NCBI GenBank assembly: GCA_006503535.1
Contig: QYRS01000015.1
Coordinates: forward strand, 248,001 to 312,000
Source: Arthrinium phaeospermum
Taxonomy: Eukaryota > Ascomycota > Sordariomycetes > Amphisphaeriales > Apiosporaceae
DNA length: 64,000 nucleotides
Direction: 5' to 3'
Positions 13,147-24,156 of this stretch are shown here, piece after piece. A model generated the notes under the pieces. It worked only from the letters and a program-made list of their open reading frames with translations. It was not told the origin of the DNA and searched no databases. Position 1 is the first letter of the stretch. The number at the start of each line of letters is the position of its first letter. The position numbers and the translations under genes were made by a program.

Positions 13147-14602
13147 TTATGGTGTTGGATCATCATCTTCGGGCTCAGGCACGGTCGGCAGGGTCATTGC
13201 TTGATGAAACCTACCAGGTGGCGGTGGTAATTCATAGGGAGTATCAGGCGGTATTTCGGGCGACGGTAATTCGAATGCATCCTGGGGATATGCAATGCCT
13301 CGGAATTCACTGTCCGAGCTGTGCGCCACTATCCATGTGTCGAGGAATCGTCTGTAGTCTGGGCTTCTTTGTCAGTGGCCCTCCAGGCTCCAGCACCCAA
13401 CGGGAGGGGGGGGGGGGGGGGGGGGGGGTTTCTGACCAAACTTACCTTCGGGGCGGGTAAATTGTATCCCAAGATAGCGTATATCTAATGGCCCGCCGCG
13501 CGGAGCGGAAGACGATGAGTGATTGTGGTCCGAATGGCGACGGAAGGCCGCCAGAGGGTTCCGCCTCGAATCAGGCGCGCTGCCCCGGCGCCCGCGCACA
13601 TTCAGACGTAGCATGCGGCGGCGGTCGTCACGGCCCCTGACTTCTCCCTCGAAGAAATCCACCGGATACTCCCGGAACCTCCGATCTGATCGGTTCGCGA
13701 ATACCGAGATGGAATGCGCCGAGTTCTGCCGGTCACTCCACAGCTTCAATCGCTGGACCGTCCCAATGCCGCGGACATTGCCAAATGTGTCGGTCCTGCC
13801 CTGTGCATCTGACCAGACCACGTCAATGTCAAAACAGTCTATGAGGTCCTTTCGTCTCAGATCGCCCTGGAAATGTATAGCTGATTCGATGGTGGTGAAT
13901 TCGTATTTGACTTCCATGGGCTGGTCCAGGATTACCACGCCGTCCTCGGCCGTGTATCGCACGCGGTGCACTTCGCGGAAAGTGACGTATTGCTCAAGCA
14001 AGCACGGATCGGAGAACTGCCGGTGTCGCGAGTGGAGGGTGTGCGGGAAGGTGTCGGCGGGGTGTGGGGAGGGTACTAGAGTAGAGGTAGGTTGCTTTAG
14101 AAGAACCGTCTCGCGAAAATGGGAGGGGGTTTGTGTGTCTACTCGGGCTGTCATACAAAAGTGTTCAAGCAGCTCTAGCTGATAGCTGCATCGCCATAGT
14201 ACCCGGCGGTGCTCACTTCCGACCACTTCCCAGGGACCCAGGTAAACTGTCTTTTCCTCAGGTAGACCCTCGAATAAGACACTAGGAAACGTGCCAAGAG
14301 ATTAGTACCGAAACTCATCTGAGGTCCCCGGGCAGCGCAACGCGCGAAAGGACGAGAGTGAAGTAGGCAATGATAGCTACGTACATAGTTGCTTGGTACC
14401 CAGGCGGACCCAGGTCCAGTGGCCGCAACTGACCCGGCGGCGAAGACAACTCGTCGGTCAGGGCAGATACTGCCGAGTTGGGAGTCCAGTTGGAGCCGGC
14501 GGCAGAGCTGGCTAGGTTGGAGTTTGGCGTATATGCGGGCGGGACACTGAAAGACGACGAGGCATGGGATCTGGAAGAAGATGATGAGAAAGATGCGGCC
14601 AT
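13147..14602 (-). CDS. Hypothetical ascomycete protein, possible PH-like core
   Basis: Not recognised. Three exons (14602-14385, 14281-13446, 13358-13147) are joined across GT-AG introns of 103 and 87 nt, giving 421 residues in one clean frame. The N-terminal ~70 residues are Ser-rich and disordered. The centre alternates beta-strand-like segments (for example YVTFREVHRVRYTAEDG, MEVKYEFTTIESAIHF, FDIDVVWSDAQGR), then comes an Arg-rich linker (RGRDDRRRMLRLNVRGRRG) and a segment, LDIRYLGIQFTRPEDYRRF, followed by a Trp-containing helix. The tail is Pro/Asp/Glu-rich (PPPPGRF, EPEDDDPTP). Strands closed by one amphipathic helix would suit a PH-like fold, but that is inference. There is no signal peptide or membrane segment. 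The start is the first ATG in frame (a GTG lies four codons upstream). The second intron contains a 23-base homopolymer. Confidence 0.8.
13406..13428. repeat. 23-base poly-G (poly-C on coding strand) in an intron
   Basis: An uninterrupted run of 23 G on the plus strand lies inside the second intron of the 13147-14602 gene. On the coding strand it is a poly-C tract a short way after the GTAAGT donor. Its true length is uncertain because such runs are hard to sequence. Confidence 0.9.
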
Positions 14603-17600
14603 GGCGTGGGTCACGACAGACCCGCGCCGGGGAGATATAAAAGCACTTTAGCGGGAGAGAAGCAGAAAAACAAATCGGTGTCTGGAAACCGACGGTATTG
14701 CTGAGCAGCAGCTGCTACGGCTTCCGTGTGGGGGGGAGACGTTTTAGGGTACGATCGATCGCAGGGAGTAGGCAGTAATAGGCAGTAATGGCAACCAACA
14801 CCGACGCCAATGGCAACAGCAACACCACGACGGCCAGACGACCTGCCTGCAACTTGCTGCCGGTCTGCCGTGCAGGAACGAGGCAGAAACAGAGCGCAGG
14901 GGAGAAATCAGTACTTCTGCCGAGGATCGTGACTGACCATGATTATTCAGCTTGCGATAACAAGTACTTGCTGGCCCCCGCGCGGCTGGTGCTGTGGACG
15001 GGATTATTGACGATTTTTTGGAAATTGTTTGGCGGGCATTATTATGGCGGCTTCAAAGATGGACCCTGGTCTCCTCTCTCTGTCATCCATCCCGCACCAC
15101 GCGGACAGGAGGGCACGCTTTCCCCAATACTACCGCAACGGTCTGCCACCACTGCCCTCGATTAGAGACTGTATGTAGGCTTGCAACTTACCAACAACGA
15201 CAATCGATCCAATGACAGGCCACAAGCATGCTCGGGATGGGGTGGGTAGGTAAAAACGGCCGAGGAGTTGTGGCTTTTCCTCTTCTGCGGCTTCTTCTCC
15301 GTCCCTTTCTCTCTCTCTCTCTTGCCCTCTTAGACCAGAGGATAGGGGGAGGAGAAAAGAGTAGGTGTCTGTCTTGCTTTACAATCTTGGAAGTACCTAT
15401 TGAACCAACCAACAAGCACAACAAGGACGACAAGACAGGACAGGACAGGACAGGACAGGACAGTTCTGGTCGACGGGCCCACCAAGCTGGGCGGTAGGGG
15501 TGCTTGCTGTGTGTTGATAGGTGCTAAAGGAGGGGTTCCTTTTGCTCTGGCCCCTCCAAAGCCATACACAGTTCCATGTGCGGGAGCTTAGCCGGCCAAT
15601 TGGTAAGATGAGTTGTGGCTTGCAGGTGTCCGCCCGTACAGTAGATAAAAGTAAGGTAGCCTCTGGTGTCTTGCTTTCCGCGCGGTTGTCATGCGTCTTC
15701 CGCTGTCTTAAGCCGACGATGGTGGAGGTTCATGGCTGCTGCTGGCTGACTGGGTCTTGTCCACTTCCTAATGGAGACATCTACAGCGCAAGATCTCTGC
15801 CCTAAGCTTGGGCACTTATTGGTGTGCTTTCATGCGCATCTTGATGTCAGTTCCAGGAGTCACCTCAGCGTTCCTGGCGAGGTACTTGTAGGCAGTAAGT
15901 TTAGGGACCGTTGAGCAACACGGTGCACTTGACTGGGCAGGTGCGCCTGACTATGTGGCTAGGTGTGCCTTGACTAGCTAGCCTAAAGGCTCCCGTCGTC
16001 TCCAGCTTCAAAGCTCAATCTAAAGCTCAGCACGGACTTTTCCAATTTGTTCCACCCATTCAACGGAGTCTAGTCCGGAGACGGAGATGCATACTTACTG
16101 AAGGCGCCTTACCCTTCCACCTTCCTTCTCGTCTGGTCCTCCTCTCAATTTTTCAGGCTCGTTCGGGCATCGGCGTCGGTCCATTCGATTTCATGCATCT
16201 GCTACTGTAGGCCAACACCAAAACTGGGACCGGCTTGTCGGAACCGACATTGTGCTGTTACACACTGCAAGTGCAGGTAGGTAACCTGAGGGCCGAGGGC
16301 CATTCGCATACCACCCGACTCCAGTGACTCCACCAGTACCGAGTATTGATATCGAGTCGATGACGGCCAATCAGCTTCTTCGCATCGAGCACATGTTGAA
16401 AGACTGCATCTGCGCCGCAGCTTGGCAGCTCCGCTCTCTCCCAACCTCTATCAAGCTAACCCGCGCAATCGCCTTAAAATCCCACTCGGGAATCCGAGCT
16501 TGGTGCCCACACCGCACTAGAAAGAAGGGCCTAAGTGTGTGTGTGGTGTGTGTGTGTGTGTTGCCGACACAAGTAGGTACCCTCGGTTCCATCGACGCCG
16601 TCCGACTTCCTGCCGCTCGTTTTCGCTAGTCACTGTAAGTATGCAGTCACCTTCGCAACTGGATGCACACTGAGGCCCTGGATTCGTCCCAAGATGCAGC
16701 ACATGCGGGCTACTACTACATGATTCCTCGGTGGGGGTCAATGAGAGTGCTACAGTAAGTATATATCGAAGGACCGTTGCCTAGCCGCTACCTGAGAGCA
16801 GCAAATCGGGATCTCGGCTCGGTAAGTCCAAGTAGAGTTGGACCTCAGTGACATGCGACCAAAGTCAACCACACGCAGGCCTTGAAGTTCAGACAGACGG
16901 CCGTTTCCTGGTGAGCGTGAAGCGACATGATACAATCTATTTATAAGTGAAGTGACGATCTTATTTCAAGCTTCGTCCAAAGGCCTGAGAAAGGGTGCAG
17001 ACCACGGCTTATCCCAAAGTAGACTAGAGGGCCTTCCTGGCAGGTAGTATTACATCGCTCAATCAGTCAGTCAATCAATCAGCGGCAACGCCGCCAACGG
17101 AAGGAAGAGAGAAAAATAAAAATTGTATAAAATAGAATCCCCCTACCTGGAATATAGACCTGGGTTTGTTCCAACGCCAGGGGGGTACTAGGCAGGCTGG
17201 GCAATCTAATCTAACATACATTGATGTACCATTGGAGGGACCAAGACATCCTGGCAGATCGCGGCTTTCTTCCAATTGGGATATGGAAGTAGCGCCAATC
17301 CGGCCTCGCTTCTTATCATCGTCCTCTAAACCGCATAGACAACAACAACCCCAATCGGCCTGCATATCAGCCGCCCAGACCGAAGAGTCCTTCTGGATCC
17401 CCATTTACTGGGGCGTAAGGCATATTCAGGGTCCTCCCACCCATACCTCCCTTACATACCTAACAGTACCTACAGGACGGATCTCCTTAAGCAGCCGGGG
17501 TGGGATACGGCATGGCATCAACCTGCATACCTGCAACTGCATAGTCTATCTATCTACACCACTGCACTGCGACCAGCCGGATCCACACGACAATCTTTAC

Positions 17601-17753
17601 TCTTCCTTTCTCTCTCTCTCTCTCTCTCCCTCTCTCCCTCTGGCCTGGCCCGGGACAACTATAATCTGCGCGCAGCCACACTGAACCCAGGACTGGCAAG
17701 AATCTGCTTTGGCGTGCGCTATACTGCGCTCCGCCTCCCCTGCAAACTCTACC
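14603..17753. other. Divergent intergenic region
   Basis: The region separates the 13147-14602 gene (-) from the transporter (+) and must hold both promoters. A tandem GACAG-type repeat lies at 15434-15463, CT runs near 15307-15325 and 17607-17640, and a GT run near 16537-16561. The plus-strand frame at 14788-15165 shows no family resemblance and is not called. Confidence 0.6.
15434..15463. repeat. Five-base tandem repeat (GACAG type)
   Basis: Six consecutive copies of a 5-base unit with no spacers, so a simple minisatellite and not a CRISPR-like array. Confidence 0.85.
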
Positions 17754-20152
17754 ATGGGCGACGAAGGCGTTGAAGTGCGGAAGAATCGGGGCTTTCTAGG
17801 CTTCGACAGCACCGCGCTCCCGCCCCGTGATCTTCAGGCACGTCTCCATTCGTCCGCACCAGGCCTGCTCGCGCTGAAAGAATGCAAGAAAAGAAGCAAG
17901 AAGAAGATACAAGACAGAATTAGAAGAAACCCGCACAAGTGCTGACTGCGACTCTTGTACACAACTATAGGACCGCCGCCAACTTCGCTACGAACTGGAC
18001 CTGAATGACTGGAACCTCCGGATTTGGGGCGTGGCCGCGTCAGGATTCTTGACTGACTCCTATAACCTCTTCGCCACCAACGTGATATCCGCCTCCATCT
18101 CTTTTGTCTATTTCCCCCATGACCGCTACCCGGGTCTTCTCATCAACCTCTTCACCCTGCTGGGTTCCATTGTCGGCCAATTGGCCTGGGGCTTCCTCTC
18201 CGACTACTATGGCCGGACCCGGCTCTATGGCATCGAGCTGGTGCTTGTCATTGTATCCACGGTAGGCGTAGCAACAGCAAGCTTCGGTTACAGTGACATG
18301 TCCTTTGTTGGGCTTTTCATATTTGTAAGGCTCCTCTGCGACTTTGACTACTTGTGCCTATTGCTGACACCTTCGCTAGTGGCGCTTTGTGATGGGAGTT
18401 GGTATGATGACCCCGTCGCCTCCCCCCTCCTTCTTTAGTTGAGGAAGTGCAGACTGATAATAAGCAAGGCATCGGCGCCGAATACCCCTCAGCGGTGTAA
18501 TTACCTCGGAATGGGCCAGTACGCATTCTCGGGCCACGATGCTTGGGTCCGTGTTTCTGATGCAACCGGTAGGCCAGGCTCTGGCCCAGCTAGTCGGCTT
18601 GTGGGTTCTGCTGGGTCGTGACCACCAGTATCACCTGCGAGATATGCAGTGCGGGCTCAACACGGCCAACGAGATGGAGTGCAAGAAGATTGTGGATGGG
18701 CTGTGGCGGATTGTCATCGGTACCGGCGCCGTGCCCGCCGTCTTGGCCGTCGTGTTCCGTTTCTTCCTGTACGACAGCGGTATATACCAGCTCGAGGTCA
18801 AGAACAAGCCAGGGCTCGCCTTGAGGGACACGCGCAGGGTCTACCTCCCCCAGACCGATGCACGCAACGGCATAGCTTTACATTCGCCGCAGGCGACACA
18901 AACCAACTCACCCCAACCAATGCCTCTGCAGTTCTCCGAGAGGACCTCTACAACTACTTCATCCGTGATGGAAACTGGTATTATCTGCTAGGCAAGTACC
19001 CCTGTATCCTGCGACCTTTGAACTTCAACTGATCTTCCACATAGGAACCTCGATTACATGGTTTATGTGAGTGCTCGCCCTTCCTGTTTCGCTCCCACCC
19101 TCCCCAAGAAGAGCCTTTTCCCCACCTCTCGCTGTATACTGACCGTCATTCTTCAGATTGGACGTCGGTTTCTATGGGTTTTCTCTAGATAGCAGAGGGA
19201 CAATCTCAGATCTATGGGCCGCATCACACCCCAAGCCATCAACTCGTCGCTTTCCTGCTGGAACTCGAGTATTCCAGGGGGCAACTCCACGGTGCCTACT
19301 TGGGTAGAACTGGGCATGCCAGTGTGGCAGACTGACCACACCCAACCCTGCAACACACTGTATGACGTGCTCCTCGAGCAAGCCAAGCAATACCTCTTGA
19401 CGGTCTCGCTGAGCTCCATCGCCGGCAGCACGTGTTTCATCTTCTTCGCGAACCGCCTCTCCCGCAAAAACTGGCTGACGGTATCTTTCCTCATCCTCGC
19501 GGTCCTCTTCATCATCACCGGCGGCGTCTACTACGGCGTGGCCCACACGCAATACTACCCTGCCACGGTGACCATGATCTCGATATGCCACTTCGCCTTC
19601 AACTTTGGGGCCAACACGCTTACGTTCATCATCCCCGCCGAGATCTTCCCGACCTGCTACCGGTGTACCTGCCACGGCATCTCGGCGGCGGCGGGGAAGC
19701 TGGGGTCCGTGGTCGCCATCCTAATCGTGTACGGCATCAACCAGGGCTACCGGGACCCCAACCGGCAGGGTCTCATCTTCATCATGTTCGGATCCGTCCT
19801 CGCCCTGGGCGCCGTCTACTCGTGGGCCTACCTGCCCGACGTGCAGCGCCTGGTGCACGACTACGACGGCAACAAGGTGCGGGAGACCAAGACGCTCGAG
19901 GAGCTGGGAGGCGGCAGGGAGCAAGCACGACTCGAGGGCGAGGTCATCACGGTCAAGGAAAAACTCCACGAGCTCCGCCGGAGGCGCAGGGAGAGCCGTT
20001 CGCGGCTGGAGTTTCATGTTGAGCCGCGCCTCCAGGCCATGGACCCGCCCAGTATGCAGCTCAGCTCGCCCCCGCCGCCGACCGTGTCCCGTGGCCTGGC
20101 CCCCTATAGAACACGGACGGCATCTGTGGGCATATCTTCGTTAAGATCGTAA
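17754..20152 (+). CDS. PHO84-type MFS phosphate:H+ symporter (three apparent frame breaks)
   Basis: A plasma-membrane inorganic phosphate uptake carrier by family. Likely exons: 17754-17837, 17971-18324, 18380-18401, 18469-18991, 19045-19066 and 19157-20152. Exons 3 and 5 are each only 22 nt yet encode conserved residues (WRFVMGVG, GTSITWF). The intron after 18991 has a GCAAGT donor (GC-AG). The intron 1 donor is uncertain (CAG|GCACGT is the in-phase candidate). Signatures include GFLTDSYNLFATNVI in TM1, FLSDYYGRTRLYGIE between TM2 and TM3, and FIIPAEIFPTCYR with CHGISAAAGKLG in the C-terminal half. Reading needs a one-base frame change at about 18485 (C run), 18873 and 19223. All three fit single-base losses, so the gene is probably whole and the consensus wrong. 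The last ~90 residues are a hydrophilic cytosolic tail. Confidence 0.85.
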
Positions 20153-21738
20153 TTTGGAGTACCTAATTTCGACCCATTTCGTATATAGAGCTACATATAG
20201 CGCTTGCGTTCAAGATGTATCTAATGCCACCCACGGCCCGAAGCACTTACCTTTATTTTGAGTTGTCTGTAATTAGAGCGCATTCTGCCCGAATCCGTGA
20301 TACAGTATGTTGTTTTGGACCATTGATAAGAGGGGACAAGTCGTACAAGTTGTGAATGTTAGCTACTTCAATCTCTCCAGTATCACATGAGATGATGGGG
20401 GGTCTGGATGGGCAGAGGTGATGCCCTGTCCCCAGCCAACCCCCACGTCATCTTCCTTTATGCTCTCTTTTTATGCAAGGGATCACTGTGGTCGCCGCGA
20501 TTTGAACTTGAAGGGTTCCCAATTATCGGTTGGTGGTTTCTACTATTCGTACAAAACGCTTGATGCAGCAGCGGCTTTTTGATCCTCCTTTGTTGCAGAA
20601 AAAAAGACAAATCTAGTTGTTGTTCCGTTCCCTTGACCCGTATGCGATTTCATCAAAATTCAGGCTCATGGTATGCACAAGTCGATAAAGGAAATAGAAG
20701 AGGCGTGATGAGCTGCGCTTCTGCTGCTGATGGGCACTGTTTCATGCCCATCATTGTTCTTGGATGGCCAAAGGTTTCTGATGGGGAATGTGCGACTGCT
20801 GGACAGAGAACAGTGCTGGGATACACAATTGATGGAACCATCCGGAGAGATGACGATGTCAACCCTGGGCAACAAATCCTGGATGTAGATGACCAGCTGG
20901 GTTGCGAAGCCTCACTAGGTGTTCCAGTCCCTGAATATCTGTGAATTCCACCAATCCGCCGGTGCCTCTTTTCAAGTATCGATTGATGGGTATGGGTATG
21001 TAGTAAATCGAACTTGAGACGGACAAGCTATGCGATGCCAAAACCAAAAAGACAAATCGAAATGAAAATCGAATCCAAGGACTTTAAGACTCGTATGTAG
21101 TGTAATGTTTATGTGCTTTGGCGAGTCGCCCAAAATTCTCATGTGCGTGTATTGACTGAGCCTCGGCTTCGGAGATTAGCTCTTGGTGACAAAGACGTGT
21201 CTGTCAATGAGGAAACCAACAACACATATTTGAGACGAGTAAGCCCGGGTTCACTCCAAACCGCCGGAAATGTAGACAAGTTTTCCTCGTCATCATCTGA
21301 CCATCATCGGAAAGCTATGAGAATGATTCCAGTTTGACCAGCCATGGCCTAGGTATGTCCCAAACTGTATTGCCGGCATAATGGAGGTGGAGATGCGAAT
21401 GGGCAGGCAATTGGGATATGATGTGCGGTGTGGTCTGTGAAGGACAGCAGGGAAAAAACTGTCTGGTGTAGATGTTGCCCGGATAGCAGCTCGGGCAATC
21501 CAACCGAAGTTGCTGAAAAGAGCCGAGTTCTGTCAATATTTTGACCTTGATCATAACTTGTCCTTGTTGCGCCTAAGTGGCACCCATAATACCAGTACAT
21601 TGTTCACATTCATGCGCGAGAGATGGAATGCAAGATTCCCCTAGCTGCTAGAATCGCATACGGTGACGCATGGCACCGAGCAAGGCATTAGATCTCGATT
21701 AGATCAAGCTTGCCAAAGGGGAACTTTGAGAGGACCAC
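20153..21738. other. Intergenic region between convergent genes
   Basis: The 1.6 kb lies between the 3' ends of the transporter (+) and the La-motif gene (-). No frame has credible protein character. The plus-strand frame at 20579-20944 was considered and rejected. Both 3'UTRs should lie here. Confidence 0.6.
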
Positions 21739-24156
21739 TCATTGACTCTCGGCAGCATCGGTTTCTCCAGTACCATTGGTATGGGCGACTCCATTCTCAG
21801 AAGCACCATTTGTCAACGGCGCAGCCTCTCCGTTCGTTACCTGGGCCTCCCTCTCCTGCTTGAACTGCTTCTGAGGGAATTGAGCGTCCGCCGGGGCCAT
21901 GGGGGTAGACGGGGAGAACTCGGGGACGGTTGCCGACAAACGAGACTCTCCAGGGGCAGCAGGGCCGTTGGGGCTGTCGCTGACATCAGTGTTCCTAGGG
22001 TGGCCATAAGAGAACCCGTTCATGTAGGGAGGGTACTGATGCTCCACATAGCCAGGTGAGTAGACAGCATGGTGTTCCATTGGGTAGTGAGAAGGCATCA
22101 TGTGGGGTGCATAGGCGTTATAGTGATGGCGGCTGGGTGCATACACGCTCTGGGGACCCGGGTCGGAGGAAACCGAATCGTCGCGAGAGCTGTTGGGGAG
22201 AATCCACTCCGCCCATCCTTCACGTCGGCGAACGCGCTCCTGCTGATCGTCACCAACGACATATTCGATACTCGGAGCCTGTTCGCAAGCAAAACGGAGC
22301 ATATTCATGTCATGAGTAGACGCCTTGATGCGTTTGAAATTCTGGATGATGTCCAATTTGACGTAACCTTGCGAGTCCATGCGTTGTCGTATCCATATAT
22401 CCTTGCAAAGGTTATCGACGGAGAAATAGTACTCGAGTTGGTGCACAACTAGATCCAGAAGCGATTCTGACGGAAAGTATGGGGCAGCCATGGGAAGCAT
22501 TCCGTTGGGTGGCATCATGGGCTCATATGCCGCATTGTTGATCGGAGGTGCCCTGTAGCTTCTTGAGCCGTTTGCCTGACCCCGCGAATGGTAAGAAGTC
22601 GACTGCGATCGGTTTGGTCCACGCTGTCCAGAAGCCTGGTTCATCCCAGGGAAAGGGCTCCCGTAAGGCATCTGCGACATGTTTGGGGCATAAGGGTTCT
22701 GGCGACCAGCCAGGTTGCCAGGGCCAGCCATGTTAGGACCACCAAAGTGCTGGCCGTTGGGGGCATAGACATGATGGCTTTGGCTATTAGCATTTGAGTG
22801 GCCCCCTCTGCCACGGGCTCCTCCGCGGCGACCGCCTTCCCCACGGTTGTTCTGGAAATTCTTGGAGCCCTGGTGAGAAGGGTCTTTCTGACCATCCGTC
22901 ATGCGGTGCCCATTCTCAAATTTGTTGGCAGCGCCCTTGGACGTCTCAATTCCCTGCTGTTGGTCAGATGCCGAAGAACTCTGGGCTCCCTGAGAGGGTT
23001 TGAAAGGCTCTGCCTTTCCGTTGATCTGCGATACTCCAGCGGGGCCTTGGTAGCATCTCCTGCAGTACCAATGGACTTGCGAATGTCTCGCGAAGCCATA
23101 GTCCCGTCCACGGAGGCACGTTTAGACACCCCGTTTGTACCAGCCTCGGCAGACTTGTCCCCGGCATTCTTCGCCCTGAGTTGTTTCGCTCAGCAGACGA
23201 GGCACCATGCTTGCCCTTGCTCCAGTATCCGACCGCCACGAGACCCACCACGAGATCCACCGCGGCCAGTACCGCGGTTGATCTGGGTTGAGAAATTCAC
23301 GGTGGGAACGAAGGGTATCTGCACCCATTTCGTCTTTTGGTTCGAGCCAGTATCAGACTTGTTATCGTCTTTTACCTCGTCTTCTCTTGAGGCTTGACTT
23401 CAGTAGCAGCTGTTTCGGGAGTTGGCCACGATGATGGGTCAGAAACGGGGGGCGCGTCAGCGACATCCTTCCATCTTGTCACCGGCTCTGTTTCCCCGGG
23501 GAACTGATTTGCTGCCATCCCGGGCAGCTTCAGATGCCTTCTTCTGAGTTTTGGCGCCATTGGTCATGCGCATTTGCGGGCTGTTGCCCTCGGAATTATT
23601 GTTGGCAACTGGTCGTGTCGACCGTGGCTCAGTAGTGCCCGCCGTAGAGCCAGCAGTTTGTGAGGGTTTGTTCGAGGCGTTGGAAGGTTGTGGTGCAACA
23701 GATGGCGATGGTGAAACCTTCACCTTCGTAGCTTGTGCCTCCGCACGCCGAGTCCAAGGATTCACGATGGCAGTGGCGCGTCAGCAAGCTCAATTGGGTT
23801 CCTCGACTTCCTTCTCTTTCTCTGCGCCTTGCTCGGACTCCGAGTCCTTCTCGTTGCCTCGTGACTTCTTGTTGTTCCTCTTCCCGACTTCTCACATCGG
23901 ACACATCGGCACCGCGGCGGTGGGCCTCTGACTCCAGGGCGACATGGTTTGCCAATTCAGATTGGCCAGACTGGCTCTGCGCAGGATCAGCAGCGCTGTC
24001 GACATCATTTGATACCGTCGATAGAGCTGTGGATGGTGTCGTGGACTGCGCACTGCTTGTCACTCAGTCGCCAATCCGTTTTGGAGTCGGCGGAAGTGGC
24101 TTGCGGTGCTGAGACCTGGCCTCGAGCGCCTGGGCGTAAGAGAATTGCACAGACAT
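21739..24156 (-). CDS. La-motif RNA-binding protein, Sro9-like (N-terminal half frame-disrupted)
   Basis: Cytoplasmic La-related proteins of this type bind mRNA and are associated with translation. The intact part, from about 22990 down to the stop at 21739, starts with an Arg/Gly-rich stretch (RGEGGRRGGARGRGG) and a Gln/Asn/Pro-rich linker. The La motif follows: DLVVHQLEYYFSVDNLCKD, MDSQGYVKLDIIQNFKRIK, then a segment ending EGWAEWILP. A Tyr/Pro-rich and acidic tail closes the protein. Upstream, typical family pieces appear in different frames: FSYAQAL just after the proposed ATG at 24156, QSTTPSTALSTVSNDV, VNPWTRRAEAQATKVKV, then RWKDVADAPPVSDPSSWP, and an RGGSRGG run. Joining them needs at least six frame changes between about 24130 and 22990. 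Residues between the breaks stay family-like, which suggests indel errors in the consensus more than pseudogene decay. Confidence 0.82.

Noticed and set aside
14788..15165. 125-codon plus-strand frame
   Set aside because: No family features; lies in a divergent promoter region and shows no consistent coding composition.
15434..15463. Regular repeats considered as a CRISPR-like array
   Set aside because: Five-base units without spacers in a eukaryotic genome; a simple tandem repeat.
20579..20944. 121-codon plus-strand frame between convergent genes
   Set aside because: No recognisable domain; sits where both 3'UTRs are expected.
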